Below are positions 33,801 through 44,475 of a DNA stretch of 64,000 bases, one piece after another. The notes below the pieces were generated by a model. The model did not search any database and was not told where the DNA came from. It saw only the letters and a list, made by a program, of their open reading frames with translations. How positions within the stretch are numbered: position 1 is the first letter of the stretch; every line of letters begins with the position of its first letter. This DNA comes from Hofstenia miamia (taxonomy: Eukaryota > Xenacoelomorpha > Acoela). Position numbers and translations under genes: made by a program. The stretch spans positions 4,341,642-4,405,641 of the forward strand of contig SCFE01000002.1 in the NCBI GenBank assembly GCA_004352715.1, written 5' to 3'.

Positions 33801-36800
33801 TTGAAGTAGTCTTTGCTATTTGCACATTTTCGAAATTTGTTTTCATATGATTGCTTCTTTTTACCGAACATCGATTTGTTGAGTAGTCTTGATTTCGTCG
33901 ATATTTCCGTTCTAATGAGCGACGCTGGTCGTTTCCAAGCACGGCAGCTCTCATCATAATAGCTGCAATCATGGTCCACTATAGAAATCGTCCGAAGCGG
34001 ACACAATCGTTGAGTAGTATCTCGTAGCTTCAACAGAAAGTTCTCGAAGTAAGCGTCAACAACTACATCGTTTTCATCCTCAACATGACTTGTGTCAGTC
34101 CAGATGTCAGAATTTTCTAAAGAGTTCATCTAAATGAAATTGTACACCAGTGTGAATGGTTTTAATGTCAAAACATGGAAATACTGATACTACATGAGGA
34201 GAGTTGGTGATTACTAAATCCAATATATTTCCAGCAGGATGCGTGGGGAAAGTAACAAGCTGATTCAGATCCAATTCCCTGAGAAGGGCGTTTACCTGCT
34301 TAATTTTTGAATCACGGCTATTGTTCATATGCACATTGAAATCGCCAGTAACAATAAGACACTTGTAATTAATCGACAATGGAGTTATTAAATCATAGAA
34401 CATGTTCATAAAATTAGTAAAATTACCATTTGGCGGTCTATAGAAAATTATGAAACAGACAGTACGTGTTGGAAGAATTAGTAGCACGGTAAGAGATTCG
34501 CAGTCATCATGGCATTGGCTTTCCAAAACCTGAACTGACACGGTTATACTTTTATAGATCAACAGGAATCCACCACCGCGACAGTCGGGCCTAAACATGC
34601 TTTCAAATTTGTATCCTTCCGGATAACAATGTTGTAGAATTGCACTATCAGATTCATTGGAGACAATTCAGGATTCAGTAATAGCTATTAGATCTAAATT
34701 ATCGGCTTTTATAAAGTTATTGACATCGTGGTATTTGTTACGAACGGACTGCAAGTTATACGTGCAAAAGCGGATTCATTGTTCATCTAGTCAGTTAAGG
34801 TCTACAGATCTTAGCCATTCACGATCTTCTTCTTTGTGGAAAAATCGTCTTACAATGACGTCAGAAGGCCAGAAATTCTCAGACTCTACAGTGGTAGTGC
34901 TTTTTTCATCAAACACACAATGGAACGATTTGAAATATGCACCTTCGCGGGTAACATTTCTAATATGTAGTACTTTAACAGAAGCATCAGCACAATAACT
35001 TACTATATTCTCCTCGCAGCAATGCTGTGATACACGTCCAATAAACATATGCTTCCTAGGCAGCAGCTTAGCAATACCAGAGAACTTAGCTTTCGATTGA
35101 TTCGTAGCATCGGATTTCTTCTTTCTAATAATTTCACTGTTATTCTTACGACGTTTTGACAAGCCAGCATTTTGTGAGTTGACTGAAGATGATTACTGTT
35201 CTAGTTCGTCGGGTTTTCTCTTACTCGTAGAGTCCATGCTGTTTAATGAACTGCAGCTATCCAAGCCCTAATGGAGAACGGCATGATCTTTCAGCGTACT
35301 TGACCACAAAGGATTCGCTGGCATTTTGAGTTTATCACCAAGTGCTTTCTCATTACGTTTCAGTTCATTTTGACTTTGCAGAATCGAATCGATTTTCGAC
35401 ACCTTTTCTTCCATTACTTGTAAATGGCGATGCATGTCATTGCGATCAGATACTATCTTGATACATGGAGTGCAACACCAGTAAATAACGCCAGCTTCAG
35501 TTTCGCAACATACATCATCATTGATACCAATGCATTTTCTATGTGCTAATGTATTATTGCAGTTGAAACAACGTAAATTATTATCAGTGAGACAATCAAG
35601 AGCGCAAACAAAACACGACCGACCAGTCATGCGTCTAAGCCTAATACAGGAACATTTGATAAAGAATTGGTGAAATGTCAGTATTAAATACACAAATCTA
35701 GCTAAGATGTATAGAAATTTTTAGTTATTGCCACTAGGTAAGTCATTCATTCAAATCCAATCAAAGAACTGGTGCACATCAGTTGAATACATGAATAGTA
35801 AGCACTATTTTCTACATATCCTCTGCATTAATAATGTAGCGGAGATCTGGTAACAATTTGTACATTTACTGATTTCAATACTTTCTTTGTTATTCTTCAT
35901 AAGTTGAAATTATGATATAAAAATGTATTTTTGACTTGCAATCTGAAAGATAATTGTATAAATATTATTTTTCAGCAAGCGGTGAGAAAATATGATATTA
36001 CTAATTTTTTGAGCATTGCTCAAACATGTAACCTAGCTAGATCATGGAATAAGAAGTGTAAGTCATACATCAATTATCAACATTTTAAAAACGCAGTTAT
36101 ATTTCGAAAATAGTTTCTTGACAATTTTATGTTTTTCTTGATACTGATAGCTAAGTGTGGTTTCTTATACATCTTGGCTTTTGTGTAAGTTAGGAGGAAG
36201 AGTAAATTGAATTTTGTTAAATATGATTTTTTAATTTACCATGCATTCATTTTAGTGATGGTATTGAACGAGCAGTTGCATTCAGCCAATATCCACAATA
36301 TTCTTGTTCGACCAGCGGATCTAGTTTTAATGCAATCTACAGACATTATGAAGCTGCTGGTCCATCAAAGATGCGTTGGTCACTAATTGACCGCTGGCCT
36401 GTTTCATCAAAATTAATTAAAGTTGGTAATTCGTACTTTGACAATCGTGTCTAATTATATTTTTCATTAGAATCATGTTTTTATGTTAAGTTTTTTGCAT
36501 ATTTAAGTTGTGGCCGGTATATTTTTTATACTCTGTTTTTGTCATCAAGTACATTTTCACGAAACTTCCAATTCCTATGTGTTAGCATCCAATGACGTAA
36601 TAAATTACTAAGATGGACTGTGTTTTGATATGAAGCATAGTTGTTAGCATATTGTGCAACAGTACGCAGTAAGAATTCGTTTATTCAAAAATTCACATTT
36701 ACACAAGTATATTTCATTTCTATCGATGTACTAAATTAATCCCTGTATTTGCTTTAATCGTGCTTGTGCTCTCCAATTGCTTTTAACTTTTTTCTCGCCC

Positions 36801-39800
36801 CAAACTTCAAGAAATCTTTGATGTCTTTTCTCTTCGCTTGCTGATTTCTTTTCTCACTTCTAACTGTTCCTAATCCATCTTATGTGACTGTCTTCGTTGC
36901 CGAAAGACCTCATTTTTTGTAATGTTTTGCCTCCACCGGTTTAATAAAATCTAGTTCTCTATCAATTTTATTGACCAAATCTGGATTCAATACAAACATT
37001 ACATCCTAAATCATCTTATAAACAATATGTGTAATTGTGCATTTCAAAATATGTTTATACAAATGTATATTAAAGGTATATATATATATATAAATGTACA
37101 AATTAGTATTAAGCATACAGATATAAATTTTTGAAAAATGCATTTGAATGTGAGCACAGTAAAATTACTAAAACCAGGTAATTCGTCTTTTATTCGCAGA
37201 TTACCAGTTCATGATGTCCATATAAATAATGTCTTCCGAAGATAGTTCTACTGGTTCTTCAATGGCAATAATCATTAAATATAATAATGTTTCTGAACTT
37301 AAATGCGCTCTTAAACATGTCTGAATTTGGTTCATTACACTAAGTGAACGTTCAACACTAGCAGTTGTACATGGTATCGCTAATATATATTTTGCCAAAG
37401 AGTTCAAAAGAGGGTAACTAAGATCTTTCGTTAAAAAATCATTTACTGGTACATCTAAGGGAGTGGTATTACATCTTTGAATGCATAAAAGCGAAAACTC
37501 TTAACTTCAATTTCAAGTTGTTCTATGTTATTATACAAACTTGGGAATAGCTTTGTCAATTCAGTAATTTTTTCCGTAGCATTAGCATCATCAATAAAAG
37601 ATTGATATGACGACATAATTGAAGAATTATTTATAAAAACAAATGCACGATGACTAAACTTAAAATTAATAGTCTCCACAACTATTAGCTGCAATGAATG
37701 TGATATCGCGTGTGGAGGAAATTATATATTTGGCAATATTTTACCATTCTTTACTGTTACAAATGTCTAAAAGGTGTTCACTTGTAAATTAGCTTAACAA
37801 AATTTTAATGTGTGGAGGCGCTTCCTTAAATTTGAAGTGGCATTCAGAATTTCATTCACGCCAACTAATAAGTAAATAAAAGATTTTTTTCGTAGAACTA
37901 AAAGAATCCCTCCGCTTACAGAAGACAGATAATTACATTCATAAAAATGTGTCCACATGCTATAATTAAGAATGAAAATGTGCGAATTACTGCACCTGAT
38001 AATTTTGACCCTTTACGACCGGATATCTATGCACTCAGGGATTATAATTTGAGGATCATTTAAAATGCTTTGCATTTCTTTTAGCAAGTGAACCCGCTTT
38101 GGCGATTTATGAAAAGCTTATAGACATCACGTAGTGTGACAAAGTCTTTTTCACACGGTATGGATTTGTGAGTTAAAAGTAAGACAAAATTTAAAACATA
38201 AACACGACAATGAACAAAAAACAAATGACGTTTTAATGTTTTGCTCATTAGTGCCACACCACCAACTTTTTCCCTGCCATATTAGGTGCTAGATCAAAAC
38301 TCAAACTAATTATTATTTCTTTATCAATATTAGCACTTCGAATATTTTTGAAGATATTGTTGTGGGACATGTATCTGGAATTTCGTAAGTACCCAGAAAT
38401 GTTTCATTTGCATTTCCATTTATTTCAAACGAGCAAAAATGGTCAGTTCATAAATGTTCATGAGCTTGCTATGTTATAATGAGAAAATTGAATTTAATAA
38501 ATATAAAATTATGGTCTTCGTTACAAATGAAAGTTCACTAAATTAGACATTTTTATATAATATCAAATGAATTGAAATAAGTTCAATACAAATAGCTACG
38601 TTGTTTTGCCAAACTTTACATGAAAATTTCTTGAAATATTAAATTATCATTTTTATAAAAAGTTATTTGAACGTAGATAGTAGTAGTTTAATCAAGTGAA
38701 ATTTCGAAATATTGTAATACTCGCGCATTCAGGACATTTTTGTTTGCAATTTTTGTTTAGTACAGCAAATATTGTCAAACTCCACAAAAATTCGAAACAA
38801 AACATATCAGTAAATAACTAAAATATATTGAGGTCAAACCGCCATTGTGCCGTAATACAATCCTCCTTGTTCACGTTTCTCGTTTCATTGCTACCTAATT
38901 GCTGTTAGCGAACGATCGTGTGCCTCCCCAATTTCCACCATATATCTAAAGTTGCCAATTCCTTCCAAGATTACAAGTAATAACTTTGATTCTCAATGCA
39001 TTTATATTTAATAATTTAAAATTATCAAAATATTAATTTAAAGAATGTATCTCAAAAATATAAAAATTCTTAACATCCAAGTTTACCCCATCAAATTGAC
39101 CATAAGATGTCTTAATAATTCTTTAGGTTTAGTATTGTTTACCTGCAAACAAATGTACACGTGTAAAATCCTCTAATACACAATCATGTCAACTTCTAAA
39201 AATTGGAGCTACCAAAAGTTGTCATGGTCGTGACAATGAAGTTTACCGAATCCAATTTTATATCAAAAATCGAAAAAGCAACTGGTCCCAATAGATTACA
39301 CGGTTTAGTACCGTAAGCTGAGGGGCAATTTATACACAAAAACCGCTGAATTTTTTTACTAGATTAACATTTGAAGGTAACTGAAATGCAATTTTTCCTC
39401 TTGGTCATAAAGTAGCCGTCAAAGCTAGCCTTTCTTTGGGATAACTTTGTCACTTGATAAATGTTAGGTATATTTATGTAAATGTAGTAAATAATATACG
39501 CATACACATCAAATTTATTAATATCTAATGAAATTTGAAAGCAGTATGAAATAAAAATTCATTTTTATGAACAATTATTTATTCGCATTAGCTAAAATCT
39601 GCTGTAATTTTTATTAAATTATTCAGAAACGTCGTGCAAAACTTACTAATAACTGATTCAGTATTCTTAAAATTTCTTTCTAGGCTTTTGTTAAAAATAT
39701 TCAAGAAGAATTGATGCTCTTTCCTAAAGAAATTCAGAACGATGTCATAATTTTATTTTCAGCACATTCTCTTCCCTTGTCTGTAAGTTTATTACATATT

Positions 39801-42580
39801 ATTGTAAGATGTACAAATAGTTTAATTAACGAAATTTGGTGTTGTAAATTCATTTTAATTTTACGATATTCTAAAACTTTTAATATTGGCATTACTTATT
39901 AGATGAAATTTGAGAATGGTTTGACAAAAGCAAGTTTGCTGCAATAATACATATAGAAATGCGTTGTTTTTCACATAGTTAATGTCAAGCTAATATTTTA
40001 CCATGGTGAGCACTCTTGACATTATTAGGCTATTAGGAATTACTTTAATTTGGTGGTGTTAAGATATGTCGCATCATGTAGCTAGTTTCTAAGGTTAGCG
40101 TCAATACACTATTGTCTAGTTCATTTTTTATCAGTGGCTGTGCAATTTTTAATTTAGGTTGTTGATCGAGGCGATACGTATCCTCATGAGGTGGCTGCCA
40201 CAGTTCATGCAGTAATGACAGAAATGGGATTTAGTCACAGATATCGTATAGTTTGGCAATCTAAGGTAGTTATTTCCATGATATGTATTTATCGTTTTCC
40301 AAAATCAACCAAGTCTCAATTGTAAAAAATATTTGAAACGTTATTCTCTATGGTTGCATTATATAATTCAAACCTATTTTATATACACCCCACACGAAAC
40401 CAGCATAGAATATTAAGAAGCTTTACTTGAAACTGTACATTTAGTAATAATTCATTATGCGGGAGATAAATATCCTATCAACATTTAGGTTGGAAAAATG
40501 CGTTGGTTGGGTCCTCAAACTGATGAAGTCATCAAGTCTTTGGCCAAATCTAACAGAAAGAATCTTCTTTTAGTGCCAATCGCTTTTGTTAATGATCACA
40601 TTGAGACGCTGTTTGAACTAGACAAAGAATATTGCGAGCAACTTGCATCATCTGTGAGTAAATATTATTTTTCTTAAATGTAGCACATGCAGTTCCAAAA
40701 TTTTAAGATTGTGTAATATATGAAAATTATCATATCAAAATTAGGCTTAACAGGAATTTGGTAGTTACTGGCATTTTATCGCCAATTGTTCTTCGAAATT
40801 TTAAATTTTCTATCTTAAAAATTGAACAATTAAAATTTTATATTATATTAAGATATTTTTACCTTAAAGAACAATATAATATCGTTCTATTTTGATTGCT
40901 GAACATGTCGGTATTCCTATTCAAAAATTTAAATTCAATTTAACTGCTCATCTATACTTAGTTAAGCAAAATTTATTGGAAGGTGGATAACTCATTCTGT
41001 AAAATAATAAAAATTTTTCTCTTGTATGATACTTAATTTGTCGTCTACAAAGTTAAATTTTCAGTCAAGATAGTATTAACAATTTGCTTTATAGTTGCAT
41101 TGTCCATACATCTCAATTTCCATTAATGAACTCTTCAATCTAACTCAATATCGCATAACCGCTTTTAATTGACAAACCCGTTTTGCGAAACTAACGATTT
41201 TTCAGCTCTTTTCCAAGAAATTTTTCAGCATTTCGTTTACCGCGCACTGCACTAGATTATGTTCAGAAACATGCATAGAAGCTTACTTCATGGAAATATC
41301 ATATTACAATTGGAAACGTTATTTCCACCAACTCCTGTCCAATCATCATTTTCACTTTTATAAAATATGAATGAATTTGTTTAGATTTTCATTTTAGTAT
41401 GAAGATGCTAATCAATGAGTTTATTTTAATTATTCATTATAACGTTTTTCATTTTTAGGTAGGCGTGGAAAATATTCGAAGAGTGAAATCATTGAATGAC
41501 AGTCCGTTATTTATTGAGGTATTTATAATGATTAAATGTCATTGAATGTTTATTATTGATTTTAACTGTATTATCATTTATTTGTTTAATTCGTTTATGA
41601 TCTTGATGTTCCCAATTTAAATAACCTCCTATCTTTTTGACATTCTGTCTGTACCTATTTTCGGCTTTCAATTAATGGGTATATCTTCATTAACACAATC
41701 TCAGGATAGTGCTAGCCAGATGCGTATGCAGGTGTTTCTGATGGAGGGGAAATCGCAGTGGTAATTAACTTGAAAGATGCATGTTACCATCTTAGATTTA
41801 ATTTTTTCCTCAATATTTAATTCTTGTATTTGTCACGAGCGTTACCTAAAGATGACTGCATTAAATTTTCCGTCTTATCTAGATTGCCCTCTGTTTACAA
41901 TATTAAAAAATATTCTTTTTATTGTTTCACTTTATTTCTCTTAGCATAATTTGGCTTACATCCAAAGAAATAATTTTAGGACTCATTTGGAAATTTCTAA
42001 TTACTGCAGATCCAAATGCATTTCAAAAAGCAGTCATCTATTTAAATGTCTGAATAACTTTAGAGGAAATTGCATTACTTGGAGAGGTTTTCTAGTTATG
42101 ATCATTATATAGGTCATCACAGCGAAGGACTTGATTTACAATATTATTGAAGTTACAAAACGCAGTTTTTTCTAAGATATCATAAATATATCGGTGATTT
42201 GTATCCAACATTTCAGCAAGCTCATGTCAAGTCTTTTGTGTATAGTGACTTCATCAGCAACCAATGGGATAAGATCTATTCTTTTCTGGGAACTCGGTCC
42301 CACGCTTGCAAACATTTTGTCAAATTGATTTCGGCCATGAATCCGTGTATCCCCATGCTGTTGTTACTCTATTCTGTATTTCGTATTTTTTACTAATTTA
42401 GCAGGTGAAATTATACGGTTTGTTAAATTTATTTAATTTTAATTATCTATTTAGTGCTTAGCTGAGTTGGTAGATGAGCATTTGAAAACCGGCGACATTT
42501 CATCGAAGCAATATACAATGAGATGTCCCATGTGCAGAAATCCAACGTGTGGAAAAGCCAGAAGATTTTTCTTGAATTGA
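24810..42580 (+). CDS. FECH: Ferrochelatase, mitochondrial, nine exons
   Basis: Inserts Fe2+ into protoporphyrin IX, the last step of haem synthesis, at the matrix face of the inner mitochondrial membrane. Exons: 24810-24856, 24896-25027, 25282-25503, 36256-36421, 39684-39782, 40158-40265, 40489-40653, 41459-41518, 42455-42580. They sum to 1125 nt, 374 residues in one open frame, all GT-AG. Seen: [64 protein letters not shown] (catalytic His), [41 protein letters not shown] (Glu), VGVENIRR. The C-terminus [10 protein letters not shown] with the earlier Cys of YPQYSC gives the four [2Fe-2S] ligands of animal enzymes. The start [15 protein letters not shown] resembles a transit peptide; exons 1-2 rest on a 39-bp intron and are less certain. 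Intron 3 is 10.75 kb; introns hold several transposons and an opposite-strand gene. Intron 8 has an unassigned open stretch (42199-42396). Confidence 0.93.
26262..27418 (+). mobile_element. LINE B, 5'-truncated, inserted in LINE A
   Basis: RT fingers are readable before the gap ([58 protein letters not shown]). After the gap the post-RT region is open: [40 protein letters not shown], and a tail ending CPRCRKT at 27345. The 3' end is AATAAAGTC plus an (ATT)n run (27397-27418), a typical LINE tail. Base composition is more G+C-rich than the surrounding LINE A, suggesting a younger element. Catalytic RT residues fall in the gap. Another 3' fragment is at 36730-36960. Confidence 0.85.
26523..26839. 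other. Assembly gap, 317 N
   Basis: Unknown bases inside LINE B, spanning its RT palm. Confidence 0.99.
28011..29351. other. Intronic spacer of ferrochelatase
   Basis: Contains an (AT)n tract at about 28130-28152. No convincing gene; a plus-strand stretch near 28990-29090 is open ([20 protein letters not shown]) but unrecognised. Confidence 0.5.
29352..29921 (-). mobile_element. LINE C fragment (3' end), joined to a gene exon
   Basis: Nearly identical on the minus strand to the last part of the LINE C copy at 32.0-35.7 kb: [16 protein letters not shown], then [40 protein letters not shown], and the 3' tail CTCACGAAACAGGATAG. It begins abruptly at the last visible codon of the Cys-rich protein gene, so the reading frame of that gene continues into it. 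An internal deletion relative to the other copy follows LSYL. Confidence 0.85.
29922..30997 (-). CDS. Secreted cysteine-rich protein, three visible exons, 3' end disrupted
   Basis: Exon 1 (30800-30997) encodes 66 residues with signal peptide [19 protein letters not shown], then [10 protein letters not shown] and [20 protein letters not shown]. Exon 2 (30559-30730): [44 protein letters not shown]. Exon 3 (from 30016): [31 protein letters not shown]. Introns are GTATAC...TATAG and GTAAGA...TTTAG. Even spacing of Cys and the repeated YPKCRSG[YF] motif suggest an extracellular disulfide-rich fold. I recall similar YGRG/GYPW Cys-rich secreted proteins in protists and invertebrates but know no function. 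After DIGVS comes TGN, with N at 29922, and then LINE C in frame. It lies antisense within ferrochelatase intron 3. Exons 1-2 are firm; the natural C-terminus is lost or elsewhere. Confidence 0.75.
31037..31043 (-). promoter_or_regulatory. TATA box of the Cys-rich protein gene
   Basis: The minus strand reads CTATAAAAGCCCCC about 40 bases before the ATG, leaving room for a short leader of about 10-15 bases. Position and sequence fit a core promoter; inference only. Confidence 0.55.
31044..32016. other. Intronic spacer of ferrochelatase
   Basis: A+T-rich with homopolymer runs (C9 near 31219, T9 near 31880). No gene recognised. Confidence 0.55.
32086..32584 (-). pseudogene. LINE C ORF2: post-RT C-terminal region
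   Basis: Two overlapping frames: [20 protein letters not shown] and [20 protein letters not shown] (the L-D-Y-C-N-S-L...L-Q-x-x-Q-N block typical of CR1/RTE-type LINEs), then [20 protein letters not shown]. About 90 codons between MHDIH and FTKRK are deleted compared with the sibling fragment at 29352-29921. Confidence 0.8.
32714..33424 (-). pseudogene. LINE C ORF2: reverse transcriptase palm
   Basis: 236 open codons: [80 protein letters not shown]. The catalytic box is YADN instead of YADD, so a metal-binding Asp is lost. After it, [12 protein letters not shown] is the usual primer-grip block. The family is CR1/Rex-like. Confidence 0.9.
33467..34129 (-). pseudogene. LINE C ORF2: linker between endonuclease and RT
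   Basis: 220 open codons on the minus strand, overlapping the endonuclease frame by 23 bases in another frame. Contains [18 protein letters not shown] (the AP-W-Y-like segment), [20 protein letters not shown] and [12 protein letters not shown], where D-P is the pre-RT block of CR1/Rex elements. Confidence 0.75.
34107..34598 (-). pseudogene. LINE C ORF2: apurinic endonuclease domain
   Basis: Open for 163 codons: [71 protein letters not shown], the order of EEP endonucleases that nick the target DNA. The usual SDH near the C-terminus has drifted. A frameshift leads into 33467-34129, the linker between endonuclease and RT ([24 protein letters not shown]). Confidence 0.85.
34791..35630 (-). pseudogene. 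LINE C ORF1: PHD finger, coiled coil, conserved C-terminal block
   Basis: Likely start [17 protein letters not shown] at 35630. A C4HC3 zinc finger follows: CFVC, CFNC, HRKC, then W-C-C-T-P-C. A coiled coil comes next ([20 protein letters not shown]). Two in-frame stops separate this part (to 35268) from the second (34791-35162), which is basic at its start ([15 protein letters not shown]) and then folded ([20 protein letters not shown] ... [12 protein letters not shown]). Such ORF1 proteins bind nucleic acid in CR1-type LINEs. Confidence 0.75.
35701..36255. other. Intronic spacer before ferrochelatase exon 4
   Basis: A+T-rich; no recognisable element apart from the acceptor ATTTTAG at 36249-36255. 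Confidence 0.5.
36730..36960 (+). mobile_element. LINE B 3' fragment
   Basis: Matches the end of LINE B at 27140-27400: CAATCGTGCTTGT-like start, CCAAACTTCAAGAAATCTTTGATG, CTTCGTTGCCGAAAGAC, and the AATAAAATC tail. Old (many indels). In ferrochelatase intron 4. Confidence 0.75.
37201..38310 (-). pseudogene. hAT-family transposase remnant
   Basis: Minus strand, broken by many stops. Upstream: [52 protein letters not shown]. Then 37455-37694 (79 codons). Then the C-terminal dimerisation block at 37201-37407: [20 protein letters not shown] and [20 protein letters not shown]. This A-S-V-E-R-x-x-S...R signature is diagnostic of hAT transposases; the rest resembles the ZMYM6/ZBED-like host-derived group. 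No inverted ends were found. In ferrochelatase intron 4. Confidence 0.8.
38311..39683. other. Intronic spacer of ferrochelatase
   Basis: No gene recognised. A short plus-strand stretch at 39240-39310 ([19 protein letters not shown]) resembles a LINE pre-RT segment but is too short to assign. Confidence 0.45.
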
Positions 42581-42966
42581 TTCATAGTTTTGTTAAATTA
42601 TTTATTTCATAAAATTTTTTATTTGTAATTTATTTAATTTGAGTGTTAGCAATAATTTAAAAATTCCATGGAGAACAATGCATTCGCTCATGGGCTCTTA
42701 AAATTACTGCAGACATCATTGCAAATCTCTTAAATTTTATCTTAAAAGAATGCATAAAATTTAATTACTTCCCGAATAGTTTAAAACTTGCTCACATTAC
42801 TCCTATTTTTAGGAAAAACGATCCATCAATTGCCACTAATTATCCGCCAATCTCAATTATTTCTTCAATAAGCAAAATATTGGAATTATTACACATTAAA
42901 TAACTGAATTATTATCAAAACCTAATTTGGATTTCGCAAAATTTCTCAAGTAATGCACTATTAAAT

Positions 42967-44078
42967 TTTTTTTTAACAATATAAACTTATATTTAACAAA
43001 ATATTTATGTAATTTACAAAATCAATATTACAATAATTAACAAATCTACAAAAAGGTGAGCGATAGCTTTTTATTCATTCGCTTTTAATTTTTTTCATAT
43101 TAGCATCTCACTTAAACAGTGATTAGGATTATTTATAATTTTTAAGAATTCGCGTCTTACTCTAATTTTAATAACATCACTGATTGTTGGTACACTATTT
43201 CATTTTTCAAACTTTGCTCCGTAAATACAGTTGGTGCATATGTTAATTTGCTAACGATTTATGTTATATAATCCTCGTTTCGGTGCATACGGCAGCAATG
43301 GAGTTTTCCATTGGAATGCTTTCTTTGAGCGCTCTCGAACCACGCAGACACAATATTGTGCTTCTCAGAAGTGCAAAGCTGATTTCAGTTCTGAGATGCC
43401 TGATTACATCTGAGTAGGACTCCTTCCTCTTCTCAGCTACTTTCAGAGCAATTTGCTTAATGGTCTTATGAGTTGAGCGGCTGCATCCTCCAGTCGTCGC
43501 AAATATCAAGGCAGTGAAGGAGCTATGCTCAACATTGATGATTCGTTCTTCATATTTTGACTTTTTGAGCCCCTCGTGATATCCATATGCATCTTTTATC
43601 TTTTTTGGGCAACTCTTTGAGAGGGGGTTGAAAACCTTCACATCAAAAAATGTTCTTTCAAAAGATGTTCCCCAAAGGCCATTTGCTTTGATATCTAGCC
43701 GAGCCTCTTCGTCTGTTGAGGTTGTAAGTTTTGAGAATTGTAAATTATCAACAGGTTGAAGTTTAGGTTCGACTTGAACATCATAGCATACATCTTTCAA
43801 GAAATGTGCAAAAGTGTCACGAATTTTATTATGTCGAATAATGGTGTATCCGCCTTTTGCACAGTGAAGAGCATGGGTAACTGTGAATTCCCGTCCACAA
43901 GGACAAAATTGTGGCATTTTTAGCGGATCCCATCCATATCTAAACGATATGCCATCTAGAAAATCTCGCTTACTAAGATGATTATTGTATCGTTTGAGTG
44001 GAAGGGCATTTAACCACATGGATGATCCTTTTTCTTTGGCAAGCCGGACTGAGTATTGCTGCTCACTTTCTAAGGCAT
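42967..44078 (-). mobile_element. 5'-truncated LINE with restriction-like endonuclease, 9-bp target duplication
   Basis: Flanked by CTATTAAAT at 42958-42966 and 44079-44087, a 9-bp direct duplication. The minus-strand 3' end is a short poly(A) (T-run at 42967-42974 on the plus strand). The coding part at 43264-44078 belongs to the C-terminus only, so 5' truncation during target-primed reverse transcription is likely. It inserted into LINE A copy 3. Confidence 0.85.
43264..44078 (-). CDS. LINE C-terminal protein: zinc knuckle and restriction-like endonuclease
   Basis: An open frame through to the stop at 43264. It begins upstream of the first Met with ALESEQQYSVRLAKEKGSS, then MWLNALPLKRYNNHLSK, FLDGISFRYGW. 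The zinc knuckle is FCPCGREFTVTHALHC (C-x-C-x7-H-x3-C). After RHNKIRDTFAHF come EARLDIKANGLWG and FFDVKVFNPLSKSC, which fit the spaced acidic residues (LD...FD-x-K) of a PD-(D/E)XK fold, and KKSKYEERI matches the K-x-x-K-Y block downstream. This order is that of R2/NeSL-type LINEs, whose enzyme nicks the target site. About 270 codons with no stop is unusual for this window and suggests a young insertion. Confidence 0.8.
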
Positions 44079-44475
44079 CTATTAAATGCTACTGAAACTT
44101 GGAGAGCATCACTTGATTGTAATAAATTTTTAGCTATAAATTGCTTAGACATCTCAAAACCCTTTGATTCTATTAATCAACATAATAATTGAAAAACAAT
44201 CTTACTTAGAATTTTCTCGTAGTAGTAAGCAATATATAACTAGTTACCTTAATCAAAGATTACAGAGTTAAATTAAACAGAATTTTTTCGGAATTGTTAC
44301 CGGTTTACAATGGAGCGCCTCAGAGTACGATTCCAGGTTCTCTTCTTTTTAGTATTTATGCAAATGGCATGCATTCTATAATTACAATTTAATTCAATAT
44401 GCCAATGCCACCTGCGTGTTCAGCGGTAATTCGTCAATCCAAATAGCAGTGGAATGGTAACAAATTGTCAAAATA

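Larger units (their letters stand above)
32017..35700 (-). mobile_element. LINE C, near full-length CR1-like retrotransposon
   Basis: From right to left on the minus strand: ORF1 with a PHD-type zinc finger and coiled coil, ORF2 with apurinic endonuclease, RT and a C-terminal tail, ending in an (ATT)n-type tail at about 32017-32037. ORF1 PHD finger plus an EEP endonuclease/RT is the CR1 layout. About a dozen stops and frameshifts make it inactive, but little is missing. It lies in ferrochelatase intron 3, antisense. A truncated sibling is at 29352-29921. Confidence 0.9.

Noticed and set aside
34657-34998. 113-codon plus-strand open frame
   Set aside because: Antisense to LINE C ORF1/ORF2; no independent evidence.
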